A DNA stretch of 41,190 bases from JBBDWK01 sp040902885 (GTDB lineage: Bacteria; Acidobacteriota; Terriglobia; Bryobacterales; Bryobacteraceae), in the NCBI GenBank assembly GCA_040902885.1, contig JBBDWK010000020.1, forward strand, positions 1 to 41,190. Direction: 5' to 3'. Shown one piece after another: positions 7,834 to 15,190 of the stretch. The notes under the pieces are model-generated. The model saw only the letters and a program-made list of their open reading frames with translations. It was not told the origin of the DNA and made no database searches. Within the stretch, counting starts at the first letter, position 1. The number at the start of each line of letters is the position of its first letter. The position numbers and the translations under genes were made by a program.

Positions 7834-8585
7834 CGGATCTGGAACTCGAAGCGAATAAACTGGCGGCCCTGGGGTCCCTGATTGCGGGGATCATTCACGA
7901 GATCAACACGCCCGTCGCCTCCATTCTCTCGAACAACGAGGTTGTGCTTCGATCGCTCGACCTTCTGGAGAAGGCCATCGCGGAATCGCAGACCGAGCGC
8001 GCGCAAAGCATCGTTGCCATCTGCCGCAGCCTGGCGTCTGTCGACAAGATCGCGTGCGAGCGCATTGCCGGCGTGGTGCGCAGTCTCAAAACGTTCGCGC
8101 GTTGCGGCGAGGGCGATATCCAGATGGTAGACATCCACTCCAGCATCCGCAACGCCGTCGCGCTGACCGAGTGCGCCTGCAAGCGGCGGATCGCCATTGA
8201 AATGGACTTCGGAGACCTGCCGGAGATGGAATGTTATCCGCAGGCCATAAGCCAGGTGATGCTGAACCTCCTGGTAAACGCGACGCAGGCCATCGAGGGG
8301 GAAGGCAAGATCGTGATTCGCACACGGCTGGACGACGACTCCATCGTCATCTCCGTTGCCGACAACGGCCGCGGCATCCGAGAGGAGGACATGTCCAAAG
8401 TGCTGGTGCGAGGCTTCACCACCAAGCCCGAGGGCGTCGGGACCGGGCTTGGCCTCTCAATCATCAAAAAGATCGTGACGGAGCTACACGGCGGCAGCAT
8501 TGATTTTGAAAGCCAGTGGGGCGTGGGAACCACGTTCCACGTTCGAATCCCGGTCCGGCGCAGCCAGGTCGGGAAGGGAGCATGA
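7830..8585 (+). CDS. Soluble histidine kinase
   Basis: A compact 251-residue kinase with no membrane segment or sensor domain. Residues 1-100 are a long dimerisation helix pair with the phospho-acceptor in GIIHEINTPVASI (His23, a HisKA-type H box very close to the N-terminus). The HATPase domain has all boxes: N box NLLVNATQAI, G1 DNGRGI, a GFTTKPEG lid and G2 GTGLGLS. It should therefore be active but must get its signal from a partner, most simply the cNMP-fold protein or the Npt/HEAT protein encoded just upstream. Its ATG at 7830 overlaps the preceding stop (ATGA) and its TGA overlaps the start of the response regulator (ATGA at 8582-8585). Such coupling favours fixed stoichiometry. Confidence 0.93.
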   Translation: MTDLELEANKLAALGSLIAGIIHEINTPVASILSNNEVVLRSLDLLEKAIAESQTERAQSIVAICRSLASVDKIACERIAGVVRSLKTFARCGEGDIQMVDIHSSIRNAVALTECACKRRIAIEMDFGDLPEMECYPQAISQVMLNLLVNATQAIEGEGKIVIRTRLDDDSIVISVADNGRGIREEDMSKVLVRGFTTKPEGVGTGLGLSIIKKIVTELHGGSIDFESQWGVGTTFHVRIPVRRSQVGKGA

Positions 8586-9067
8586 TTTTGGAAGTGAATC
8601 ACAAACCGTCGGTGTTGCTTGTGGACGACGAAGAGATGGTGCTTACGAGCATCCGCGCCTTTCTGGCGCTCGAGACGGAGTACAACGTCCACTCCTTCAG
8701 CAGCCCCGCCGAAGCGGTCGGATTTCTTGAAAACAGCGCGGTCGACGTGGCTGTTTCCGATTACTTGATGCCCAACATGAACGGCATCCAGTTTCTGGCG
8801 CGGACCAAGCAATTGCAGCCGGAGACCAGCCGCGTGCTGCTCACGGGCCACGCCGATAAGCAGAGCGCCGTCTCGGCCATCAATGAAGTGGGCCTGTTCC
8901 AGTATCTGGAAAAGCCCTGGGACAACGCGCAACTGCTGCTGGTGATCCAGAGCGCGATCGAGCGCGCCCGGCTGCTGCGCGATCTGCGCTCCAAGATCTC
9001 GGAGCTGGACACGGCCCATTCGTCGCTGAAAGATATTCAACGGCGGTTGCTGCGCGCATTCCTGTGA
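8582..9067 (+). CDS. Single-domain response regulator
   Basis: A 161-residue receiver-domain protein. The acidic pair DD is at 15-16, the phospho-acceptor Asp60 sits in VAVSDYLMPNMNG, the conserved Thr in LLTGHAD, and the Lys in YLEKPWDN. After the receiver there is only a charged helix of about 40 residues (SAIERARLLRDLRSKISEL), with no DNA-binding or enzymatic output domain. The YLEKPW signature is common in regulators related to RpfG/HD-GYP and phosphorelay receivers. The ATG at 8582 overlaps the kinase stop and fits better than an in-frame start at 8516 inside the kinase gene. It is probably phosphorylated by the kinase encoded next to it; the output partner is unknown. Confidence 0.92.
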   Translation: MILEVNHKPSVLLVDDEEMVLTSIRAFLALETEYNVHSFSSPAEAVGFLENSAVDVAVSDYLMPNMNGIQFLARTKQLQPETSRVLLTGHADKQSAVSAINEVGLFQYLEKPWDNAQLLLVIQSAIERARLLRDLRSKISELDTAHSSLKDIQRRLLRAFL

Positions 9068-9813
9068 GCAACCCGGTTCTGGATCGCGAGTTCGCTTACC
9101 ACGAGCGCCTCTATTCCGGATTCGCCCAGCAGCACTTTGCGAAGCCCGCCGTGCGGGCGCTGCGCGCGCACATGGTTTCCCGCATCCTCAAAGTCAGCGG
9201 GGCCGGACGCGAATCGCGCGTGTTGAGCGTCGGATGCGGCATCGGAGATACGGAGATCCTGCTCGCGCCGCATGTCGGTTGCCTCACCGGAATCGACCTT
9301 TCGCCGTCGGCCATCCGGCAGGCCCGCGCCGACTCCGCCGGACTTACGAACATCTGCTTCGAACAGGACACCCTGGAGAAGATCGACGGACAGTTCGACC
9401 TGATCTTCGCCGTGTTCTTTCTGCATCACCTGCCCAACGAGCTGCTCGCGGCGGCGCCCCGCCAGATCGCCGCGCTGCTGGCGCCGGGCGGGACCTTCTA
9501 CGCCCTCGACCCCAGCCGGCAGCGACTTTCGGGCTTTGCGGGACGCCTCCTCTTCCCTGCCCTGATGCGCCGGTATCAATCCGAGGACGAGCGGGAGCTG
9601 GACGCTGCCGAGTGCCGGAATCTTTTTCGCGGCAACGGTTTTGCGTGCAGCGTGGGATTCTATGATTTTGTCTCTTCGCCTCTGGCCGGATTGTGTCCCG
9701 GATGGGGAAGCGGATATCGTGCGGCCCGAAAACTCGACGAGGTTCTGCTTCGCATCCCCTTCTTGAAAAGATTCGGGAGCAACCTGGAAATTATTGCGAG
9801 CAGATCTCGCTGA
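9064..9813 (+). CDS. Class I SAM-dependent methyltransferase
   Basis: A 249-residue protein with a Rossmann-type SAM-binding core: motif I in VLSVGCGIGDTEIL (about 53-66), an acidic end of strand 2 in LTGIDLSPSAI, motif IV FDLIFAVFFLHHLP and post-motif LAPGGTFYALDP. The substrate is not evident; ubiquinone/tocopherol-type or small-molecule O-methyltransferases share this layout. It starts with GTG, whose bases overlap the TGA of the response regulator (GTGA at 9064-9067), placing it last in the five-gene operon. Its 3' end overlaps the tail of the convergent nicotinamidase-like gene by 23 bases. Whether it is the effector of the signalling pair or just co-transcribed is unknown. Confidence 0.87.
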   Translation: MSNPVLDREFAYHERLYSGFAQQHFAKPAVRALRAHMVSRILKVSGAGRESRVLSVGCGIGDTEILLAPHVGCLTGIDLSPSAIRQARADSAGLTNICFEQDTLEKIDGQFDLIFAVFFLHHLPNELLAAAPRQIAALLAPGGTFYALDPSRQRLSGFAGRLLFPALMRRYQSEDERELDAAECRNLFRGNGFACSVGFYDFVSSPLAGLCPGWGSGYRAARKLDEVLLRIPFLKRFGSNLEIIASRSR

Positions 9814-10381
9814 CGGTGCTCAGCGTGCCGCCCTTTTCCACGAATTCTCGAAGCACCCGGTCCGCCTTCACGGGATCCACCTCCGCGATGGCGTCCTGTA
9901 CCAGCGTGACGGGCTTCTTCGTATCCAGCAAGCCGAATGCGGCGCACCGCACGCAATGCTCGGTCACCACTCCGTAAACCACGTACCGGCCGGCGTTTAG
10001 CCGCCGCAGAAGATCGGGAAGGGCGGGATTGGTGAACAGATCGATCTGCTGCTTCTCAAGGATAATCTGCCCGCTTGCTAACGCGCGCGGTTCAGTGCTG
10101 GCAGACTGAGCCGTGACCGTGAGGGAGCGGTCAAGCAGGGTATCCGCCGGCTTCTGCTGGCCCGTGGTGCCAACCACGCAGTGCGGCGGCCACTCCTTGA
10201 ACTCGGGATCGTTCTCGGAATGGGCGCACATTGTGGACACCAATTGGAAACCTCTCTCGGCCGCAAAGCGGTTCAAGCGGACGATGGACGGCAGGATCTT
10301 TTCGGCGCCGGGAACGTAGAGCGCGCCGGCCGGAAACATGAAGTCGATCTGCGTATCGATGTCTAAGAATACGGTCGTCAT
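9791..10381 (-). CDS. Nicotinamidase-like cysteine hydrolase with embedded repeat peptide
   Basis: A 196-residue isochorismatase-fold hydrolase, probably deamidating nicotinamide to nicotinate given the nicotinate phosphoribosyltransferase gene that overlaps it (ATGA at 10378-10381). The catalytic triad is visible as Asp9 in FLDIDTQIDF, Lys110 in IILEKQ and Cys143 in VTEHCVRCAA. Of the usual metal site (D-x-H...H) the histidines are at 54 and 67, but the Asp position holds Cys52 (MCAH). Residues about 84-104 are encoded by a dispersed repeat copy (10071-10132) and sit between the metal site and the Lys, a loop where extra sequence could be tolerated. The substrate could differ from nicotinamide because of the altered metal site. 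Confidence 0.82.
   Translation of the reverse strand: MTTVFLDIDTQIDFMFPAGALYVPGAEKILPSIVRLNRFAAERGFQLVSTMCAHSENDPEFKEWPPHCVVGTTGQQKPADTLLDRSLTVTAQSASTEPRALASGQIILEKQQIDLFTNPALPDLLRRLNAGRYVVYGVVTEHCVRCAAFGLLDTKKPVTLVQDAIAEVDPVKADRVLREFVEKGGTLSTVSEICSQ
10071..10132. repeat. Composite dispersed repeat (A+B) inside a coding region
   Basis: Block B at 10071-10100 matches 1732-1761 at 29 of 30 bases. Seven bases later, block A at 10108-10131 matches 26449-26472 with one mismatch (T at 10114 where the other copy has C). The whole stretch is read in frame by the minus-strand nicotinamidase-like gene as about 21 residues, including the segment RSLTVTAQSASTEPRALAS. It has no homologous counterpart I know in nicotinamidases. 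No transposase is encoded by any copy, so this is a REP-like non-autonomous repeat. Confidence 0.75.
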
Positions 10382-11694
10382 GCGTCGATCCCGCGGGTGC
10401 TCTCAATCAGTTGCTCCAGCTCCCGGCTGTACTCCACTTTGCGCGTGTCCTCGGTATCCAGACGCCGCAACTCCGGCAGCAGGCAATCCAGCGAAGCTTC
10501 CGCGTGCCGCCGCGCGGCGTGAACGTCCGGCAGAGGCTCCACAAGCCGGCCGTTCAGAATCACGGGACGCAGCAGCGCTTCCGAGTTCTCCACGCAGCAT
10601 TCGCCGCTTCGCGCAAGCACGTCCCGCTCCGGCGTCCGGAAAATCTGCTTCGCGCCCGGCAGCGTGTGCTTGTCCGCGCTGCGCTTGGCCGTGAAGCGCT
10701 TGATGCCGCCCACGTCCAGCTCCACCAGCTTATACACCGCGCCCATGAAAGGAGCGTCGGCCGAGGTAACAATCTCCGTGCCTACGCCGAACGAATCGAT
10801 GGGAGCGGCGTTTTCGGCGAGCGCCGCGATGAGCTGCTCGTTCAGGTCGCCGCTGGCCATCACTTTCGCCTCGCGCAGGCCGGCATTGTCCAGAATCTCG
10901 CGCGCCGCTTTCGAAAGCGAAAGCAGGTCGCCGCTGTCCAGGCGGATACCCCACAATGGCGGCCCCAATCCGGCCGCGCGCCGCACCCCCTGCAACGAGT
11001 CGTACGTGTCCACAAGCTGCACGGTGGCCGGCCCCAGCAGCTTCTGCAATTGCCGGTAGGCTTCTTTCTCCGACGCGAAGGACATGACCCAGGAATGCGC
11101 GGCCGTGCCGAAAACCGGAATGCCGAACCGCTTCCCGGCAAGCACGTTGCTGGTGCCCAGGCATCCGCCGATATAAGCGGCCCGGGCGGCCAGCACCCCT
11201 GCTTCCGGGGTGTGCGCCCGGCGGGTGCCGAACTCGACCACGGAGCGCCCCCTGGCCGCGCTCACAATGCGCGACGCCTTGCTGGCAACCAGCGTCTGAA
11301 AAGTGATGGCGGCGAGAAGGTAGGTTTCGGGGATTTGCGCTTCGATAATCGGCGCGCGAACGGTGAGGATCGGCTCGCCGCTGAAGAGCGGCGTACCCTC
11401 CGGCGCCGCAAACAGATCGCCCGTAAAGCGGAACGCCGCGAGTTTTTCGAAAAATTCCTTCGAGGCGCGCGCGAACTGCGGAAGCCCGCGCAGGTATTCG
11501 ATGTCCTCTCCCGAGAAACCAAGATTCAGCAGGTAGTCCACCGCCTGCGCAAGACCCGCGGCGAGCACATAGCAGCGGTTCTTCGGCAGGCGGCGGATGG
11601 AGAGTTCGAAAGTCGCTACTTCGGCCGTTTTGCCAGCTTCGAAGTAGCCGGCCGCCATGGTGAGCTGGTAGAGGTCTGTCAGGAGGCCGGTCAA
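10378..11694 (-). CDS. pncB: Nicotinate phosphoribosyltransferase
   Basis: A 439-residue enzyme of the Preiss-Handler NAD salvage route, joining nicotinate and PRPP to nicotinate mononucleotide. Family marks are the N-terminal TDLYQLTMAAGY, FGTRRAHTPEAGVLAARAAYIGG, GIPVFGTAAHSWVMSF with the catalytic-region His, DTYDSLQGVRRA, GIRLDSGDLLSLS, and FGVGTEIVTS near the phosphate site. I place the start at a TTG (11694), 7 bases after the stop of the DUF4340 gene. The next ATG would cut into the conserved DLYQLTM motif, and a start further upstream would read through the DUF4340 gene in another frame. Its stop overlaps the start of the nicotinamidase-like gene, so the two enzymes of one pathway are coupled. 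Confidence 0.9.
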   Translation of the reverse strand: MTGLLTDLYQLTMAAGYFEAGKTAEVATFELSIRRLPKNRCYVLAAGLAQAVDYLLNLGFSGEDIEYLRGLPQFARASKEFFEKLAAFRFTGDLFAAPEGTPLFSGEPILTVRAPIIEAQIPETYLLAAITFQTLVASKASRIVSAARGRSVVEFGTRRAHTPEAGVLAARAAYIGGCLGTSNVLAGKRFGIPVFGTAAHSWVMSFASEKEAYRQLQKLLGPATVQLVDTYDSLQGVRRAAGLGPPLWGIRLDSGDLLSLSKAAREILDNAGLREAKVMASGDLNEQLIAALAENAAPIDSFGVGTEIVTSADAPFMGAVYKLVELDVGGIKRFTAKRSADKHTLPGAKQIFRTPERDVLARSGECCVENSEALLRPVILNGRLVEPLPDVHAARRHAEASLDCLLPELRRLDTEDTRKVEYSRELEQLIESTRGIDA

Positions 11695-11701
11695 GCCTTG
11701 C

Positions 11702-13039
11702 CTATTTCTTCTTCTCGTCTTTCGGCGGCTGGTGCTCTTTGATGTCGGCGGCCGCCTTTCGCATCTCCTCGACCGTCTTGTCGTCCAATTCGTAGACACC
11801 CGCCTCATTGGCTCGGGTGGCGAAATGGGCGGCGTCCTGCTTCGCGACGACGACCTTCTCAACCCGCTTGCCGTCGTTGGACGTTACGGCGGCTTCGAAG
11901 ACGGGCTGTCCGCCGCCGGTCACCGCGAATTTGACCGCGCTCAGATCGCGCAGCTTGTCGATCAGGTTCTGCACGGAAGCCGAATCCATCTGCTTCGAGC
12001 CGGCCATCCACTTCTCGCCGCTCTTCTGATAACTCGCCTGCTTATCGCCGTCGCGGATCTCTACCTTCGTGGGCTCGTTCCAGGCGAAGTCAAACAACTT
12101 TTTGTTGCGGAACGAATCCAGGTCCTTGTCGAGCCCTTCGCCCACGTCCGAGCCGACCTTATACAAACCCGGCACGACGCTGCTCTTCGCGTAGTAGTTC
12201 TTGCTGCTATCCCGGCGGACTTCGATCTGCTGGTTGCCGTTCGCGTCGGACACCGTGACCACGGCCACCCGCGCGCCAGAGGCGAAGGCGGCAGCGGCCT
12301 TCTTCGTAGCTTCCTCGTCAGCCAGGTCCATCTTGGCGTCTTTGAGCTTGCGAATCAGTTCTTCCACTTGAGAGCCATCGGCCCGCAACGGCCTTGGCTT
12401 CAGAATCTGCCACTCGTTCCGATTGTTCTTGCCGAACTCGATGCTTGGCCCTTTGGCCGCCAGTTCCACGCGTGTCAGCTTGTCGGAATCGAAGGTCAGC
12501 AGGCGGCGGTCGCGCAAATCCGCGGTCTTTTTATCCAGGCTGGACTTGACGTAGGTCGCAATGGTGAAGATGCGGGGGTCGTTTTCCAGCTTCGCGAAGA
12601 CCGAGCTTCCCGTAGGCGAATCGTCGCCCACCAGCAGCTTCTCCGTCTTCCCATCCTTCTTCGTGATGGCGACTTCGAGCGTCGGATCGTGCAGTCCGAA
12701 TACCGCCAGGTCCGCGGCTTTCTCCTCCACCAGGCGGTCCGAGGCAAGCGAGGCCAGGGTGGAAACCAGACTACCCACCGAGTCCTGGTCCGCGGGCAGC
12801 GCGGTTGGCTCCTGAATCGCCCACTTGTCGGCTTCCCCTCGGGTGAGCAGAATCGGCTCCCCTCCGGTTTTCTCCAAACGCAGCTCTTTGAACTGGTCTT
12901 CCGCGATGGTCAGAATCTTGGGCGGCGCATCGGCCGCCGGCTTCCCCTCATCGGCCTTACGCTTCAGTTCCGACCAGTAGACGCCGCCACCCAGAGCGGC
13001 CAGAATTCCCACTGCCAGTAGAAGCCCGCTTACTTTCAT
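11702..13039 (-). CDS. DUF4340 protein of the Gld-type ABC cassette
   Basis: A 445-residue protein with one N-terminal membrane helix (about 4-22, VSGLLLAVGILAALGGGVYW), then a large extracytoplasmic part of repeated beta-rich DUF4340 modules. Recurring patterns are GEADKWAIQEP, NRNEWQILKPRPLRADGSQVEELIRKLKDA and SGEKWMAGSKQMDSASVQNLIDKLRDLSA. The tail is Lys-rich. DUF4340 proteins usually sit beside GldG and an ABC ATPase/permease, as here: the ATG follows the GldG stop by 3 bases. The job is thought to be periplasmic support of the ABC system; the substrate is unknown. Confidence 0.88.
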   Translation of the reverse strand: MKVSGLLLAVGILAALGGGVYWSELKRKADEGKPAADAPPKILTIAEDQFKELRLEKTGGEPILLTRGEADKWAIQEPTALPADQDSVGSLVSTLASLASDRLVEEKAADLAVFGLHDPTLEVAITKKDGKTEKLLVGDDSPTGSSVFAKLENDPRIFTIATYVKSSLDKKTADLRDRRLLTFDSDKLTRVELAAKGPSIEFGKNNRNEWQILKPRPLRADGSQVEELIRKLKDAKMDLADEEATKKAAAAFASGARVAVVTVSDANGNQQIEVRRDSSKNYYAKSSVVPGLYKVGSDVGEGLDKDLDSFRNKKLFDFAWNEPTKVEIRDGDKQASYQKSGEKWMAGSKQMDSASVQNLIDKLRDLSAVKFAVTGGGQPVFEAAVTSNDGKRVEKVVVAKQDAAHFATRANEAGVYELDDKTVEEMRKAAADIKEHQPPKDEKKK

Positions 13040-13042
13040 CGG

Positions 13043-14419
13043 CTATCTCCTGCGCCACCAAACCATGATGCCGGAGACGATGACGAAGAGCGGCAGGCCG
13101 ATCACCGACGAGTAGAAAATGCGGGACATCTGGCTGCGGCTCAGCGAGAGACGCCTGTCCTCCGGCTCCTTTGGACGGATGGAGATCAAGTCTTCATCCG
13201 AGCTCAGCCAGTTCATCATGTTCATGAATAGGTCGCGGTTGCCGTTGAAGCTGATAATGTTGTTGGCGGCCCAGTCCGAGCTGCCCACCACCACGAACCG
13301 GCCGTTGTTGTTCTCCTTGCCTGTGTTGTAGGTCCCCGCCGCGGCCAGCGTGAGCGGGCCCTTCTTGTCGCGGGCGGGATCGAGGCGGATTTCCGCCGAG
13401 TTCAGGTTGCTGGTCGCGTAGCTGTTGCCAGACGTGGAGAACAGCTTCTCGACCGTCACCTTGTCAGCGGTCTTGACTTCCAGGGTGCGCGACATGGGAA
13501 AGGCCGTTGCCACATCCTTCGACTCGCGCACAATGGGGTGCGACTCGTAGCTGGTGACCAGAGGAACTTCCGGCCCGAGACCGAAGATTTGTCCAATGCC
13601 GCTGGTATCGAGCGCCAGGTCCTTGTTCACCACCACGCCCCATCCTTCAAGCATCTTCGCCAGAGGTGCGTTGCCGGTGTTGTCCGCACGTCCCACGCGC
13701 AGCGGCGGGTCCAGCATGATGAGCGCGCGTCCGCCGTTCTCGACGTAGGTCTTGATGGCGTTCACGGCAGGGTCGGTGTAGTCGTACTTCGAGCCGCCCA
13801 AGATCAGCACCGTGCAGTCGGCGGGAACTTCCGCCTTTTCAAGCAGGGAGATGGACCGCGTCTTGTAGTTGTTGCGCTCCACCAATTCCTTGGCAGCGCT
13901 GTAGCCGGTGCGTTCCGTATCGTCAATGGCGTGCCCGCCCGTGCCCGTGGTGAAGCAGGCGTTGCGCTCGCCGGTCTTGATCGCGCGAATCAGCGCGCTG
14001 GTGATCTCTTCTTCGCTGAGGCTCTTGGCCTCCTCGCGCTTGCTTCCGCTATTGATAATGATGGAGCCGAGGCTGGTGATCCCCGCGGCTCTGGCGAGTT
14101 GCGGCTTCTTGTCCGGATCGACGTACTCGACCGTCAGCCTGGTTGAGAGATTGTCGTAGCGGTCCAGAAGATCACGAGCGCGGGCGAAGCCGTTCGTCCT
14201 GTCGAAATAGGCAACCTTAACGTCGCTCTTTAGATTCTTTACGATCTTGATTGTCTGGTCGGCCAGGCTGTAGCGCTTGTTCGCCGTCGCGTCGAACGAC
14301 CTGTTATGCCGGTTGGCCAGCCAGTTCGCCGCCCCCAGGATGCCGAGGATTACCGCGAGGTAGATAGTTACGTAGAGAGCGTATTTGGTTTGTCTGGTTT
14401 TCAGCCAATTTGCCGTCAT
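13043..14419 (-). CDS. GldG-family ABC-associated membrane protein
   Basis: A 458-residue protein with an N-terminal membrane helix (about 14-32, YVTIYLAVILGILGAANWL), a large periplasmic GldG/IFT52-like domain, and a C-terminal helix (about 434-453, SSVIGLPLFVIVSGIMVWW) ending in WRRR. The domain shows the typical start with RYSLADQTIKIVKNL, KVAYFDRTN, a YVDPDKKP turn, an acidic NACFTTGTGGHAID stretch and ALIMLDPPL. In Bacteroidetes GldF/GldG/GldA are tied to gliding, but similar cassettes are widespread in non-gliding bacteria, so motility is not implied. The gene lies 3 bases from the permease stop and 3 bases from the DUF4340 start. Confidence 0.9.
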   Translation of the reverse strand: MTANWLKTRQTKYALYVTIYLAVILGILGAANWLANRHNRSFDATANKRYSLADQTIKIVKNLKSDVKVAYFDRTNGFARARDLLDRYDNLSTRLTVEYVDPDKKPQLARAAGITSLGSIIINSGSKREEAKSLSEEEITSALIRAIKTGERNACFTTGTGGHAIDDTERTGYSAAKELVERNNYKTRSISLLEKAEVPADCTVLILGGSKYDYTDPAVNAIKTYVENGGRALIMLDPPLRVGRADNTGNAPLAKMLEGWGVVVNKDLALDTSGIGQIFGLGPEVPLVTSYESHPIVRESKDVATAFPMSRTLEVKTADKVTVEKLFSTSGNSYATSNLNSAEIRLDPARDKKGPLTLAAAGTYNTGKENNNGRFVVVGSSDWAANNIISFNGNRDLFMNMMNWLSSDEDLISIRPKEPEDRRLSLSRSQMSRIFYSSVIGLPLFVIVSGIMVWWRRR

Positions 14420-14422
14420 TGC

Positions 14423-15190
14423 TTATGCCCTCCACCGGAGAGATTCCATGGAGCGGGCCGTCAGGAACAACCCGAAGAAAATCATGGACAGATAGAACAC
14501 GATGTCTTTCGTATCGAGAACGCCCTTGCTGAACGGCTCGAAGTGGGACATCACCGAAAGGTAGGCGATCACTTGGCCGAACGCCGACGTATCGTATGCC
14601 GAGACCCAGTCCAGGACCCACAGCATCAGGCAGACCCCGAAGGTCGCGCCGCCGGCGATGATCTGGTTGCGCGTGGTGGTCGAAATAAAGGTTCCAATGG
14701 CCAGCAGGCAGCCGCCCTGGAGCAACAGGCCCAGGTAAGCCACCAGAATCGGCTTCCAGTCGGGGGTTCCGTAGGCGAACAGAACGGCCACGTTCAGCGC
14801 CGAGACACCGATCACGCAGGCGTACATCGCCAGCGCGGCCAGCCACTTTCCGAGGATGACTTCCATGTCGCGGATGGGCGAGGTGAGCAGCAGCTCGATG
14901 GTGCCGGAGCGCTTCTCTTCGGCATAAAGCCGCATGGTGATCATGGGAATGAGAAACAGCCCGATCACGCTGGCATTGCCCAGCAGCGGCCGGATGACCA
15001 TCTCATTCACATCCATCGGCATGGGCCGCCCCATGGCCTGCGCCTGCATGCCGTACTGCACGAAGTACGCCGTGGCGCTATAGAAGAAGAAACCGAAGAT
15101 GACGCCGAACATGGCCATCAGCAGATAGGCAATGGGCGAAGCGAAATAAGTCTTCAGTTCCTTCCGGCAGATTATCAGTACGTTTTTCAA
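14423..15190 (-). CDS. ABC transporter permease (GldF/ABC-2 type)
   Basis: A 255-residue membrane protein with six hydrophobic segments in the ABC-2/GldF pattern: ICRKELKTYFASPIAYLLMAMFG-type N-terminus, the cytoplasmic EEKRSGTIELLLTSPI motif that couples to the ATPase, and a final helix ending near AR. It starts with TTG at 15190, whose bases overlap the TGA of the ATPase gene (TTGA), so translation of the two is coupled. It should form the exporter channel with the ATPase encoded upstream and the GldG/DUF4340 partners downstream. The substrate is unknown. Confidence 0.92.
   Translation of the reverse strand: MKNVLIICRKELKTYFASPIAYLLMAMFGVIFGFFFYSATAYFVQYGMQAQAMGRPMPMDVNEMVIRPLLGNASVIGLFLIPMITMRLYAEEKRSGTIELLLTSPIRDMEVILGKWLAALAMYACVIGVSALNVAVLFAYGTPDWKPILVAYLGLLLQGGCLLAIGTFISTTTRNQIIAGGATFGVCLMLWVLDWVSAYDTSAFGQVIAYLSVMSHFEPFSKGVLDTKDIVFYLSMIFFGLFLTARSMESLRWRA

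Noticed and set aside
11695..11862. N-terminal Arg/Ser-rich extension of nicotinate phosphoribosyltransferase
   Set aside because: It is the out-of-frame reading of the DUF4340 gene end. The family starts near the TDLYQLTM motif, consistent with the TTG at 11694.
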